Positions 28,128 to 38,592 of a stretch of 64,000 nt of DNA are shown one piece after another. Positions within the stretch are counted from its first letter, which is position 1, and each line of letters begins with the position of its first letter. The DNA is from an uncultured Pelagibacteraceae bacterium (GTDB taxonomy: Bacteria; Pseudomonadota; Alphaproteobacteria; Pelagibacterales; Pelagibacteraceae), in NCBI GenBank assembly GCA_902524535.1, contig CABZDR010000001.1, positions 418,501-482,500 of the forward strand, in the 5' to 3' direction. The notes under the pieces are model-generated. The model was not told where the DNA came from and ran no database searches. It saw nothing but the letters and a program-made list of their open reading frames with translations. The translations under genes and the position numbers were made by a program.

Positions 28128-29356
28128 TAGTTCCTAACTAGTCTTTCTTTCAAAATATCCCTATCTTTCTTTGCATCTCCACACGAATTAACTATTATTA
28201 TTGTATCCTTGCTTAATTTAGGTGCGATTTTAATTGCTTCTGCGAATGCATGACTTGGCTCAAGACTTGGATTTATTTTTTCAAATCTAGTTACTAACTG
28301 ATATGCTTTCAGTGCTTCTTCATCAGTGGCATAGGTATATCTTGCTCTTCTAGTATCTTTCAAAAAACAATGAATTGGACTTACACCTGGATAATCAAGC
28401 CCAGCACTAATTGACTCTGTTTCATGAATTTGACCCTCACTATTTTGACAAACGTATGACGCTGCTCCATGTAAAATTCCAATTTTAGCGTTTCTACTTA
28501 AAGGCGCAGCATGTAATGATGACTTTTTTGGTCCACCTGCCTCTACACCTATTAATTCAATTTGTTTTTTATTAAAATCTATAAATTCACTCCAAAAACC
28601 ATATGCTGAACTTCCACCACCCACGCAGTTTATAAGCTTTAATTTTTTGGGAATTTTTTTAAATTTTTCTTTTAATTGAGCTTTTAATTCCTTTGAAATT
28701 TGAGCAGTACTCCAGCCGCAGATTTTAACAAAAATATTTGGACCAACTGTAGATCCAACACACATATGAGTATTATCACAATTAGAGACCCAATACCTCA
28801 TGCATTCGCTAACAGCATCAACTAGAGTTTGGCTACCAGAATATACAGGTACAATTTCTGCACCATTTCTTCTCATAGCATCACAATTGGGTTTCTGTCT
28901 TTTTATGTCTTTAGCTCCCATAAAAATTTTGCACTTTAAGCCAAATTTTTTTGCTGCCATACTAAGCATTTTTCCTGCATATCCAGCTCCGGTATCACCA
29001 ATTATATATTTTTTTCCCATAGCTTTACAAATTAGAGCATGAACAGTTGCGTTATATATTTTATGAGCTCCACCATTGGCTTCGGAGACCACTTTTGCCC
29101 AAATTTGTGCTCCATCTAAATAATTTGATAAATTTTCTAATTTTACAAAATTAGTTGGTGAACCCACATAGTTTTTAAAATAAAAATCTTTTTTCTTTAA
29201 AAACTTTTTATTTTTCCTAAGTTTTTGAAATTCCTTTGTAAGATCTTCTATTGGTTTTTTTAAAGTTTCAGGGATATAACTCCCACCAAATTTGCCACCC
29301 CAAAAACCGTGCTTGTCATGTTGATCTATTAATGGGATACCTTTTTTTAGTTTCAT
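28127..29356 (-). CDS. trpB: Tryptophan synthase beta chain
   Basis: GGAHKIYNA, IGDTGAGYAGKML, CVGGGSSAYG. Confidence 0.96.
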   Translation of the reverse strand: MKLKKGIPLIDQHDKHGFWGGKFGGSYIPETLKKPIEDLTKEFQKLRKNKKFLKKKDFYFKNYVGSPTNFVKLENLSNYLDGAQIWAKVVSEANGGAHKIYNATVHALICKAMGKKYIIGDTGAGYAGKMLSMAAKKFGLKCKIFMGAKDIKRQKPNCDAMRRNGAEIVPVYSGSQTLVDAVSECMRYWVSNCDNTHMCVGSTVGPNIFVKICGWSTAQISKELKAQLKEKFKKIPKKLKLINCVGGGSSAYGFWSEFIDFNKKQIELIGVEAGGPKKSSLHAAPLSRNAKIGILHGAASYVCQNSEGQIHETESISAGLDYPGVSPIHCFLKDTRRARYTYATDEEALKAYQLVTRFEKINPSLEPSHAFAEAIKIAPKLSKDTIIIVNSCGDAKKDRDILKERLVRN

Positions 29357-29975
29357 TGTTTAACTGTTTAATTTTATTTAAAAAAATATCTATTTTGGAA
29401 ATATCTTTTACACCAGAAGTTTCAAGTCCTCCTGAAATATCAATATATTTACAAATATTTCTAAATTTTTCAATATCATCATCAAATTGAATATTACCTG
29501 CAATCATTTTATTGATATTATTAGGTACCTCATTTAACAAATTATGATCATAACTTAAAGATTTTTCGTACCCTTTAGAGTCAAATAAAATTATATCTGA
29601 AATAGAGACAAAGTTCTTATATTTGCTTACATCTTCTTTTTTCTCTACAGTAATAGCTGAAATAATCTTTTTATTATACTTTTCTTTAATAAATTTTATT
29701 TCTTCAGGATTGCAATCGTAAATTTGATAATAATCAAAAGGTAAATCTTTAATTTTTTCTAAATCATGGTTATCTGGCTTAACCAGTACAGCTACAAATT
29801 TGCATTTTTTCTTATCAATAATTAGTAATTTTTTAAGCCTTTCATTTTCAACATAACGTTTTGATTTTGAAAAATTTACGATAAAGCCTATTAGTGCGGG
29901 TGAATATGGATGGTTAATTATATAATCTAAAACTGTTGATGTCGAAACTCCACAAATCTTAGACATCAGTGTCAT
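29316..29975 (-). CDS. trpF: Phosphoribosylanthranilate isomerase
   Basis: KICGVST, LIGFIVNFSKSKRYV, DISGGLETSGVKDISKI. Confidence 0.9.
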   Translation of the reverse strand: MTLMSKICGVSTSTVLDYIINHPYSPALIGFIVNFSKSKRYVENERLKKLLIIDKKKCKFVAVLVKPDNHDLEKIKDLPFDYYQIYDCNPEEIKFIKEKYNKKIISAITVEKKEDVSKYKNFVSISDIILFDSKGYEKSLSYDHNLLNEVPNNINKMIAGNIQFDDDIEKFRNICKYIDISGGLETSGVKDISKIDIFLNKIKQLNNETKKRYPINRST

Positions 29976-30658
29976 TATCTTAAATGATTAATTAATCTTT
30001 TTATATTTTGTTTTATTTTTCCAGAGTGTATAGATCTTCCAAGAACAATAGCAGAGGCACCAGCTTGAAGTGCTGCTTTAGGTGTAAGAATACGAGATTG
30101 ATCATTAGCCTTATCACCAGGAAGTCTTATTCCTGGAGTAAGAATAAAAAGATTTTTATACTTTTTTCTAATAATTTTTGCCTCAGAACCTGAGGCCACA
30201 ATACCTTTTAGTCCAGCTTTTTTAATTAGTGCCGCTTGTTTCAAAACTAATTTTTCAACACTGTCTTTATAACCAATCTCCCTTAAGGATTTATTATCAA
30301 GACTAGTTAGTATAGTCACTCCACATACAATTATTGATTTATTAATTTTTAGTGCCTGTTTTTGAAATACCTTTAATCCTTTTAAGCCTACACTGGCCAT
30401 AACAGTTATATATTTTATTTTTTTTAGATCTTTTATTGAATGAAGTGCAGATGAAATAGTTTGTGGAATGTCCGAAGCTTTGATATCGAGCATAAATTCA
30501 GATTTATAATTCTCAAGAAATTTTCTACCATTTTTTGAATAAAAAAATTGTAATCCAAATTTAGGAATTAGATTATATGGCTTTGTATGTTTGATAATTT
30601 TTTTAATTTGATTTATATTTGAGTTATCACAAGCGATAAAGATTTTATTCTTTTTCAT
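29975..30658 (-). CDS. pyrF: Orotidine 5'-phosphate decarboxylase
   Basis: FMLDIKASDIPQTI, LTPGIRLPGDKANDQSRI, VLGRSIHSG. Confidence 0.9.
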   Translation of the reverse strand: MKKNKIFIACDNSNINQIKKIIKHTKPYNLIPKFGLQFFYSKNGRKFLENYKSEFMLDIKASDIPQTISSALHSIKDLKKIKYITVMASVGLKGLKVFQKQALKINKSIIVCGVTILTSLDNKSLREIGYKDSVEKLVLKQAALIKKAGLKGIVASGSEAKIIRKKYKNLFILTPGIRLPGDKANDQSRILTPKAALQAGASAIVLGRSIHSGKIKQNIKRLINHLR

Positions 30659-30938
30659 TATTTAATTGTTTAAACATTTCTTTTGACATTTTAAAGTGAA
30701 TAGTTTTTTTAGCTGGTGTATTAACTTTTTCACCAGTCTTAGGGTTCCTTGAAATTCTTGCTTTCTGAATTTTTGAAGAGAATATTCCAAAACCTCTTAA
30801 TTCTACTCTTTCACCTCTTTTGAGACTATTTTTAATCTCATTTAAAATTATTTTAGAAAACTTTTCCAAATCTTTTTTTAAAAAATTTGGATAATTCTTA
30901 GATAATTGATCTAAAAGTTTAGATTTAACAGTAGTCAA
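30645..30938 (-). CDS. ihfB: HU/IHF family DNA-binding protein (IHF beta-like)
   Basis: GERVELRGFGIFSSKIQKARISRNPKTGEKV. Confidence 0.9.
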   Translation of the reverse strand: MTTVKSKLLDQLSKNYPNFLKKDLEKFSKIILNEIKNSLKRGERVELRGFGIFSSKIQKARISRNPKTGEKVNTPAKKTIHFKMSKEMFKQLNNEKE

Positions 30939-30960
30939 AATTAAATCCTTTGATAATTAT

Positions 30961-32688
30961 CTATTTTTTATCTTCACCCTTTTTTTTTAAATCTTCTGAA
31001 AGAGATGAAAAAGGAAGGTTTTTACCAGAACCTTCAGCTCCGTATTTGTCCAACGCTTCTTTTTTCTCGATTTCTTCAAGAAGTTTCATGCTTAGAGAAA
31101 CTTTTCTTCTATTCAAATCTAGTTCAGCAATTGCACAATCTATCTTTTCCCCGCCAGTAAATCTAGAAGGTCTAGCATCTGCGCTGTTGATGGCAATTTG
31201 AGATTTTTTAATAATAAAATCCATTTCACACCCCTCTGGTCTAACAACCAAACCTTTATTATCCGTAGAAATAATTTTAACAGTTATCGTTTGATTAATT
31301 TTTTTATCTTTAAACCAATCAAATGGATCGGGTTGAGTTTGTTTTAATCCAACTCTTATTTTTTGATCTGAGACTTTTATCTCTAAAACTCTAACTTTAA
31401 TTTTGTCACCTTTTTTATATTTTGATAATTCATCTTCACCATTATTTAGGTATGTCAGATCATTGCAATGTAAAAATGCATCTGCATCTACATCCTTTGC
31501 CTTAACAAATAATGAATATTCATTCTTGTTAACAACTTCTGTTTCTAAAATTGTATTTAATGGATATCTTTTTTCAAAAGTTTCAAAGGGATTTTCTTTT
31601 GTTAATCTATGAGAAATAGCCACTCTTCTTTTTTCTTTATCTATTTCGGTTATAACACAATCTATTTCATCGCCTATATTAAACATTTTTTTTGCTGAAA
31701 CATTTTTTTTAGCCCAGCTAAGTTCACTAGAATGTAACAAGGTGGTTAATCCAGGTTCTAGCTCGCAGAAAGCTCCAAAATCCATAATCTTCATGACTTT
31801 AGCTTTGTAAACTTTATTTAACTCATAATTTTCAATATGTTCAAATGGATCTGGTGACAATTGTTTAACGGAACATCCAACTTGAAGTTTCTCTTTATCA
31901 ACTGATATAACCTTTAAATCATGTTTTTCACCAATATTAAATACTTCGTCTGGGTGATTTACTCTAGAGTAAGAAATCTCTTGAAGGTGTACAAGAACAT
32001 CTAATTCATCATTAACATTAAAAAAACATCCAAACGTACTATAACCTTTCACTTCAGCGTTTTTTATAATGTCTCCAACTTTATATTTATCAACTATTTT
32101 TGCTTTATCTTCTTTTTTAAAATTTGATATTATTTCTCTTCTTGAAACGCATGCATTACCTCTTATCTTGTCTAATTTTATCAATGCAAATTTTTGAGGT
32201 TCATTCATCAGGTGGCTAATGTCTTTTAATGGTTTGTCACTTATTTGTGATCCTGGTAAAAACATTAAGGAACCAGTTTCTATGTGCTCAACAATACAGC
32301 CACCTTTGCATTTTGAGGTAATCTTACCCATTATAGGTTCATTTTTTTCATAAGCTTCAACAAGTTTATCCCACCCTTTTATTTTTTGCGCTTTGCTCGC
32401 TGAAACTAAAACTTCACCATTTTTATCTTCTATTTTTTCTAATAATACAGAAACTTTTTCGCCCACTTTTATTTTTTCTGTTAGTCCCATACTTTTTAAT
32501 TCATTGATATCTAATACCGGTTCACTTTTTAAACCCTCTACAAATAAAAAAACAAATTTTTCAGTTATTTTATTTATTTTTCCCTCAATTATTTTTCCTT
32601 CTTCAATTTTTGATTTTGATAACTGACTATTAAGTAGTTCTTTAAATTCTTTAGATGCTGGATTTGATAAATCTTTATAAATTTCCAT
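30961..32688 (-). CDS. rpsA: 30S ribosomal protein S1
   Basis: Multiple S1 repeats, VMKIMDFGAFCELEPGLTTLLHSSELSW; cmk-rpsA-ihfB order. Confidence 0.95.
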   Translation of the reverse strand: MEIYKDLSNPASKEFKELLNSQLSKSKIEEGKIIEGKINKITEKFVFLFVEGLKSEPVLDINELKSMGLTEKIKVGEKVSVLLEKIEDKNGEVLVSASKAQKIKGWDKLVEAYEKNEPIMGKITSKCKGGCIVEHIETGSLMFLPGSQISDKPLKDISHLMNEPQKFALIKLDKIRGNACVSRREIISNFKKEDKAKIVDKYKVGDIIKNAEVKGYSTFGCFFNVNDELDVLVHLQEISYSRVNHPDEVFNIGEKHDLKVISVDKEKLQVGCSVKQLSPDPFEHIENYELNKVYKAKVMKIMDFGAFCELEPGLTTLLHSSELSWAKKNVSAKKMFNIGDEIDCVITEIDKEKRRVAISHRLTKENPFETFEKRYPLNTILETEVVNKNEYSLFVKAKDVDADAFLHCNDLTYLNNGEDELSKYKKGDKIKVRVLEIKVSDQKIRVGLKQTQPDPFDWFKDKKINQTITVKIISTDNKGLVVRPEGCEMDFIIKKSQIAINSADARPSRFTGGEKIDCAIAELDLNRRKVSLSMKLLEEIEKKEALDKYGAEGSGKNLPFSSLSEDLKKKGEDKK

Positions 32689-33343
32689 TAATATTAATAT
32701 TTTTATCTATAATTTTTTTTATTTTTAAAAAACAGGAACTTTTAGATAACTTTGTTGTGTTTATCAATACTGAATCTTTAGTTTTCTTCAGTGGCGCTAC
32801 TTTTCGATTATAGTCACTTTTGTCGCGTTTTTTAATGCTTTTGAGCACATCATGATAGTTTACATTTTTGTTAATTGATTTTAATTCCCTGTATCTTCTT
32901 AGTGCCCTAGTTTTTACATTTGCAGTGATAAAGAACTTAAAGTCTGCATCAGGCATTATGTTATATGTTATGTCTCTTCCATCTAAACAAGAACCGTTGT
33001 AACCTTTTGGCGGTTGATATGCACATTTAATTTGAAATTTATAGACAAGTTTACGAATAATTTTTTTCTTAGAAATTTTAGATGCCTCAAGCCCAACCTC
33101 ATCAGAAATTAATTTTTTTTTTTTCAGTTCTTCATTTTTTAGTTTATTAATTTTTTTTTTAATAAAACTTGTATCGAATTTTTTTGGATATCTAATTTTC
33201 AAATAAGCTATGTATCTGTAAATCTTACCTGTATCTAAATAGTATAAGTTATAATGATTTGATATTTTTTTTGCTAGTGTTCCTGCTCCTGCAGCAGCAG
33301 GTGAGTCAATTGCAATTTTTAACTTTTTAATATTGATCTTCAT
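32675..33343 (-). CDS. cmk: Cytidylate kinase
   Basis: IAIDSPAAAGAGTLAKKI, YYLDTGKIYRYIA, CLDGRDITYNIMPDAD. Confidence 0.92.
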   Translation of the reverse strand: MKINIKKLKIAIDSPAAAGAGTLAKKISNHYNLYYLDTGKIYRYIAYLKIRYPKKFDTSFIKKKINKLKNEELKKKKLISDEVGLEASKISKKKIIRKLVYKFQIKCAYQPPKGYNGSCLDGRDITYNIMPDADFKFFITANVKTRALRRYRELKSINKNVNYHDVLKSIKKRDKSDYNRKVAPLKKTKDSVLINTTKLSKSSCFLKIKKIIDKNININGNL

Positions 33344-34662
33344 TTCTGTATTTCTTTTAAAATCTTTAAAAAATTTGGAAATGATGTATTTATTGAGTCT
33401 TTATCGTGTATATGCCATTCTCCTCCGAATGTTAGTGCTGCTATCACAGATGACATAAATATTCTATGATCTTTAAGATAATTTTTAATTATAATTTTTT
33501 TTTTAATATTAATTTGTGGATTTCCGAAAATTTTAATTGAACTACTAGTGATCTCATTTTTAATTCCCATTAAACTTAACATTTTTGAACCCAATCTAAG
33601 TCTTGGGCTTTCTTTCTGATTAAGCTCACTTAGATTTTTGAAAAATGATATACCTTTAGCTTTCGCAGCTACTAAGAAAATCAAAGGAAATTCGTCTATT
33701 GAACTAGTATTTAATTTAACAGGACAATTGATTGATTTTAAATTCTTTGAACTTTTAACAAAAATGTCAGCTACATATTCTCCTTTGTAAAATCTTCTAT
33801 TTCTGAATACTATTTTAGCTCCCATTCTCCTTAGAATAATTATAATTCCAATTCTAGATGCATTTATATTTACATTTTTCACTGTTAAAGTTGAATTTTC
33901 CGTCAAACATGTAAGTACAATAAAAAACGCTGCTGAACTTATGTCAGATGGAATGTTGTAATTAAATGATTTTATTTTTTTTGCTTTTTTTATTTTTATA
34001 AGATCATAATTTTTTCCCCTCGATAAACTTATTGGTAGTTTAAGATACTTACACAATAATTCAGTATGGTTCCTGGATTTCTTGGCTCTTATGACTGTTG
34101 TACCTTTAGTCCTAAGTCCTGCGAATATCACACTACTTTTGCACTGAGCAGATCCTTTTTTTTCGTTATAATTTATTGGTTTTAAATTTTTACTTCCTAG
34201 AATTGTTAAAGGTAAGTTTTTATTATTTGTAAGTTTGAATTTTACTCCAAATTTTCTAAGTGGATCTGTAACTCTTTTAAAATCTCTTTTCGAGAGACTT
34301 TTGTCACCAATAATCTTTATTTTTTCATCGCAATTAGCTAGTAAGCCTAAGATCAACCTTCCTAGAGTCCCTGAATTTTTTGCATTTATGACAATATTCT
34401 TTTTATATTTATAACCATTTAGACCCTTGCCATTAATTTCACAAAAATTTTTCTTTAATTTAACATTAATCCCAAATTTTTTAATTGCATCAATAGATGC
34501 TTTAACATCATCAGATTTGAGAAGATTAAAAGATTTCGATTTTCCATCAGCCAGAGATGCTAAAAGAACCCATCTGATACTTAGACTTTTATCACCACTT
34601 ACAACCACTCTCCTATTAGAAAAACTATTGATTTTTTTTTTTATTACAAAAATATTTGTCAT
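33340..34662 (-). CDS. aroA: 3-phosphoshikimate 1-carboxyvinyltransferase
   Basis: VVSGDKSLSIRWVLLASLADG, NSGTLGRLILGLL. Confidence 0.92.
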   Translation of the reverse strand: MTNIFVIKKKINSFSNRRVVVSGDKSLSIRWVLLASLADGKSKSFNLLKSDDVKASIDAIKKFGINVKLKKNFCEINGKGLNGYKYKKNIVINAKNSGTLGRLILGLLANCDEKIKIIGDKSLSKRDFKRVTDPLRKFGVKFKLTNNKNLPLTILGSKNLKPINYNEKKGSAQCKSSVIFAGLRTKGTTVIRAKKSRNHTELLCKYLKLPISLSRGKNYDLIKIKKAKKIKSFNYNIPSDISSAAFFIVLTCLTENSTLTVKNVNINASRIGIIIILRRMGAKIVFRNRRFYKGEYVADIFVKSSKNLKSINCPVKLNTSSIDEFPLIFLVAAKAKGISFFKNLSELNQKESPRLRLGSKMLSLMGIKNEITSSSIKIFGNPQINIKKKIIIKNYLKDHRIFMSSVIAALTFGGEWHIHDKDSINTSFPNFLKILKEIQK

Positions 34663-34667
34663 TAAAA

Positions 34668-35444
34668 TTAATTAAATTTGAATGAGTCACCAAAATACGC
34701 GTTTTTCGCTTTGATATCATTTACAAGCTGAGTAGGTGTTCCTTGTGCAATGATCTTGCAATTAGATAAAATTATAGCACTATCAACACAAGATAAAAGG
34801 TCTCTTGCTTGATGATCACAAATACAAATACTTATTTTTTCTTGAGACTGAAGGTTAACTATTAGTTCCTTCAACATTTTAATCGTTAAAACATCTAATG
34901 CTGCAAAAGGTTCGTCTAGAAGTAAAACCTTTGGATTATTCAATAAAGCTAATGCAATAACTAACTTTTTTTTTTGTCCACCAGATAGAAATTTTGCGGG
35001 GATATTTATAATAGTGTCAAATTCAAATTGAGAAATTATTTTTTCGATAGTGATTAACCTTATAGATTTATCTTTAATTTGGATTTCAGCTATAGCCTTA
35101 AGATTTTCAAGTAAAGTGAGGTCATGAAAATATCCACCATATTGAGGAACATATCCTATTTTAAATGTGATTGCCCTTTCAGCTATAGGGTAATTTAAAA
35201 CATCTTTGTTATTTATGACAATTGATCCAAAGTTGGGTTTAAGAAGCCCAGTAATTAGATTGAATATTGTGGATTTACCCACTCCGTTTGGTCCTAATAA
35301 ACCCAAAATTTCTCCTTGGTTTAAATTAAAGCTTATTGAGTCTAATATTGGTCTTCTTTTAAATGAGAAACTAACTTTTTCTAATTTTAGAATAGGATTT
35401 AAATTCTTAAAAGATTTAATTCTGAATTTTTTAATTATTGCCAT
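34668..35444 (-). CDS. lptB: LPS export ABC transporter ATP-binding protein
   Basis: GLLGPNGVGKSTIFNLITGL, LSGGQKKKLVIALALL, LLLDEPFAALD; follows lptC. Confidence 0.88.
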   Translation of the reverse strand: MAIIKKFRIKSFKNLNPILKLEKVSFSFKRRPILDSISFNLNQGEILGLLGPNGVGKSTIFNLITGLLKPNFGSIVINNKDVLNYPIAERAITFKIGYVPQYGGYFHDLTLLENLKAIAEIQIKDKSIRLITIEKIISQFEFDTIINIPAKFLSGGQKKKLVIALALLNNPKVLLLDEPFAALDVLTIKMLKELIVNLQSQEKISICICDHQARDLLSCVDSAIILSNCKIIAQGTPTQLVNDIKAKNAYFGDSFKFN

Positions 35445-36027
35445 TTGAATTTTTTTTCTTAATTATAACATTACTATTATTAAAGTTATATATTTTTGAT
35501 TTTTTTGTTAATAAATCTATTTCTATTTTATCTGCAAGCATAATAATATCGGAGTTTTTATAGGTTAAATCGTTAAATGCCTCAATCAAATTCTCTTGAA
35601 AAAAAATATTTAGATTTTGGCAAAAAATAATATGTTCTGAAAACTTTAGCTCTACATTTTTATTAAATTTTGTATCATAACTTGAAATATTATATTCTGC
35701 CTTCAAAGAATTAATATATATTATACTTCCATCTAAGAGAATAATCTTGGCATTAACATTTGTCATGTAGATTAAGTCTGATCCATCCTCCACAAAATTA
35801 CCAGTTTCTGCAGTGATGATATATTTTTTGCCCTCTCTGTCCATTGACTCGTATGTAATATTTATTAGATTATTTTCCTCATTAATTGCCTCTTTATTTT
35901 TAGGTGTATTTTCATTTATTACAGTATCTTTTTCTAATTCTGTCTTAAAATATTTTTGGTAAACAATTGCTAAGATGATTAAAACTAACAATGAAAGAAA
36001 AATTTGAATTAAAATTTGTTTTTTCAT
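35431..36027 (-). CDS. lptC: LptC-like LPS export protein
   Basis: N-terminal TM then beta-rich region; between kdsD and lptB. Confidence 0.65.
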   Translation of the reverse strand: MKKQILIQIFLSLLVLIILAIVYQKYFKTELEKDTVINENTPKNKEAINEENNLINITYESMDREGKKYIITAETGNFVEDGSDLIYMTNVNAKIILLDGSIIYINSLKAEYNISSYDTKFNKNVELKFSEHIIFCQNLNIFFQENLIEAFNDLTYKNSDIIMLADKIEIDLLTKKSKIYNFNNSNVIIKKKNSNGNN

Positions 36028-36999
36028 TTACTCAACATTAGTCTCAAGTATATGATGTATGTGAATTATTCCTATTGTCTTATTAAAATTTTTATTTTTG
36101 ATTACACATAAAGAAGTAATTTTTTTCTCATTCATTATTCTCAAAGCCTTTATTGCCAGCGTATCCGATGTAATAGTTATAGGATCTCTCGTCATTACTT
36201 CTTTAACTGAAGTTTTTTGAAAATCCGTATTTTTTTGTCTCAATTTTCGAATATTTCCATCAGTAATAATACCTGTGGTAATTTTATTTTTATTTCTAGC
36301 AATAACTACACCAAGTTTTTTTTTTGAAATAATCTTTATTGCTTCTTTCATTTTTTTATTTTCATTTATAAAAGGTATTTTGGTTCCAGAAGCCATAACA
36401 TCCTCAACAGTTTTAAGTTGTTTCCCCAAGTTCCCGCCAGGATGAAGCCGTGAAAAATCATATTTGCTAAATTGTTTTTTTTTCAATGATGCAATAGCTA
36501 AAGCATCCCCGATAGCTAGTTGAATACTAGTGCTCGATGTAGGAACTACACCAAGACCTGACTCCTTTACCTCAGGTAATAAAATTTTTATGTCTGAACC
36601 TTTGTATAGGAAAGAATTCTTTTTGGAAACAATACCTATTAATTTTATTTTATTTCTATTAGCAAATTTAATGATAGGAATTATCTCTTCAGATTTACCT
36701 GAGTTACTAATTAATATCAAAACATCTTTTCTTGTTATGCTTCCAAGATCTCCATGCAAACAATCGTTAGCTGACAGTGAAAAAGCTGGGCTTCCAACCG
36801 ACGATAAAGTTGATGCAATTTTAGCTGCTATGAGACCACTTTTTCCAACACCGCATAATATAATTTTTGATTGGCAATTTACAATCGTATTTACAGCTTT
36901 ATCAAAATTTTTATCTACTGATTTTTTAAGAATTTTTAAAGCATTAATTTCTAGATCAATTACTTGGGATGCGATATTTTTCAAAGAATTTTTATTCAT
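36028..36999 (-). CDS. kdsD: Arabinose-5-phosphate isomerase (KpsF/GutQ)
   Basis: SIS domain GVGKSGLIAAKIASTLSSVGSPAF, HPGGNLGK, two CBS repeats. Confidence 0.93.
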   Translation of the reverse strand: MNKNSLKNIASQVIDLEINALKILKKSVDKNFDKAVNTIVNCQSKIILCGVGKSGLIAAKIASTLSSVGSPAFSLSANDCLHGDLGSITRKDVLILISNSGKSEEIIPIIKFANRNKIKLIGIVSKKNSFLYKGSDIKILLPEVKESGLGVVPTSSTSIQLAIGDALAIASLKKKQFSKYDFSRLHPGGNLGKQLKTVEDVMASGTKIPFINENKKMKEAIKIISKKKLGVVIARNKNKITTGIITDGNIRKLRQKNTDFQKTSVKEVMTRDPITITSDTLAIKALRIMNEKKITSLCVIKNKNFNKTIGIIHIHHILETNVE

Positions 37000-37611
37000 T
37001 TAGTGGGACCATATATCTTCTTTAAACTGCGCAAGATCTAAATCAACTCTTGTCTTAAGAAACTTAAGGCAGTCTTTATAAAGATTTATTCTTTTTTCTC
37101 TTATTAGAATTTCCTCTAATCTAGCTTGTATTTCGTGGAGATAGATCACATCATTAGCACAGTATTTTAATTGAGCATCATTTAATTTACCTCCGAAGTC
37201 CGAACTTTGGAATTGTTTGCTTATATCAATATTTTTAAATTCTTTGATTAATGTCTTTAGAGAATGGTTATCTGAGTAAGATCTAGCGAGTTTTGAGGCA
37301 ATTTTAGTATCTTCAATATTATTAGTTTCAGCTTTTAAATAATATTTAATATAGGCTAAATCTGCTCTACCATAATGAAAGATTTTTTTAATATTTTCGT
37401 TTTTGAAAACTTTGATTAGATTAGGAGCGTTATAGTTTGATCTATCAAGTTGAACGATGTGTGCGTCAGAATTTCCTGTGGAAATTTGAATTAAACACAG
37501 AGGATCTCTTTTTACGTTAAGTCCCATAAATTCACCATCGACTGCTATTACGTTGCCTAAATTTAAATCATCTGGTAAATCATCTTTGTGAAGCTTAATA
37601 TCAATATTCAT
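37000..37611 (-). CDS. rnd: Ribonuclease D-like 3'-5' exonuclease
   Basis: IAVDGEFMGLNVKRDPLCLIQIS, HYGRADLAYI, YCANDVIYLHEI. Confidence 0.85.
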   Translation of the reverse strand: MNIDIKLHKDDLPDDLNLGNVIAVDGEFMGLNVKRDPLCLIQISTGNSDAHIVQLDRSNYNAPNLIKVFKNENIKKIFHYGRADLAYIKYYLKAETNNIEDTKIASKLARSYSDNHSLKTLIKEFKNIDISKQFQSSDFGGKLNDAQLKYCANDVIYLHEIQARLEEILIREKRINLYKDCLKFLKTRVDLDLAQFKEDIWSH

Positions 37612-37627
37612 TTTTTATAATATATAT

Positions 37628-38587
37628 ATGAAAGCAAAAAATTGTCTAATTTTTGGAGGAACAGGTCAAATTGGAAGAAATTTAATAAGAAAGTTGGCTA
37701 AAAATAATTATAAAGTTACTGTTATTACTCGCAATATTCATACAAAAGGTAATTTTATTAAAACCCAGGCTAATGCTGGCTATATAGAGGTAGTAGAAGC
37801 AAATCCTTTTGATGAGAGTGAGATAAAACCTTTTTTTGAAAAAAATGACATTTGTATTAATCTAATAGGAATATTATTCGAAAAAGGAAATAAAAATACA
37901 TTTACTAATATTCATACTAATTTTCCTAAAATGTTAGCAAATCTAGCTCACGAATATAAGATCCAGCAATTAATTCATATTTCTGCTCTTGGAATAGACA
38001 AAGCTTTAGACTCTAAATATGCATCAAGTAAACTTAGCGGAGAAAAAAATGTTTTAAAGAGTTTCAATAAAGCACTTATTTTGAGACCATCAATTGTTTA
38101 CTCAGTTGATGATAATTTTTCTACACTGTTTATGACAATTTTAAATCGACTTCCTTTTTTTCCTTTATATTACGGCGGCAATACAAAATTTACTCCCATT
38201 CATTGTTCTGATTTGACAGATGTTATATTAAACATCATTAACAAAAACATAAACTCAAAAATTATTGAGTGTGTCGGACCTGAGGTTTTATCTTTTAAAG
38301 ATATTTTACTCATCTTGTTAAATTCAATTGATAAGAAAAGACTTCTTTTACCTTTTCCTCTGTTCGCAGCAAAAGTGTTTGCCAAAATATTTGAGTTACT
38401 CCCAAATCCCTTGCTAACTATTGATCAATTAAAACTTTTGAGGTATGACAACGTTATTTCAAATAATTATGCGACTAATTCAAGTATTGGGGTTCCTCCA
38501 AAAAAATTTTTTGAGCAAGAAATTAACGAATATAGTTATATGTGGAGAGACGGCGGTCAATTTTCAAGAAAAACTTCATTTAAATAA
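37628..38587 (+). CDS. NDUFA9-like NAD(P)-binding epimerase family protein
   Basis: CLIFGGTGQIGRNLIRKLAKN, HISALGID...YASSKLSGEKNV, LRPSIVYS. Confidence 0.82.
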   Translation: MKAKNCLIFGGTGQIGRNLIRKLAKNNYKVTVITRNIHTKGNFIKTQANAGYIEVVEANPFDESEIKPFFEKNDICINLIGILFEKGNKNTFTNIHTNFPKMLANLAHEYKIQQLIHISALGIDKALDSKYASSKLSGEKNVLKSFNKALILRPSIVYSVDDNFSTLFMTILNRLPFFPLYYGGNTKFTPIHCSDLTDVILNIINKNINSKIIECVGPEVLSFKDILLILLNSIDKKRLLLPFPLFAAKVFAKIFELLPNPLLTIDQLKLLRYDNVISNNYATNSSIGVPPKKFFEQEINEYSYMWRDGGQFSRKTSFK

Positions 38588-38592
38588 AAGAT

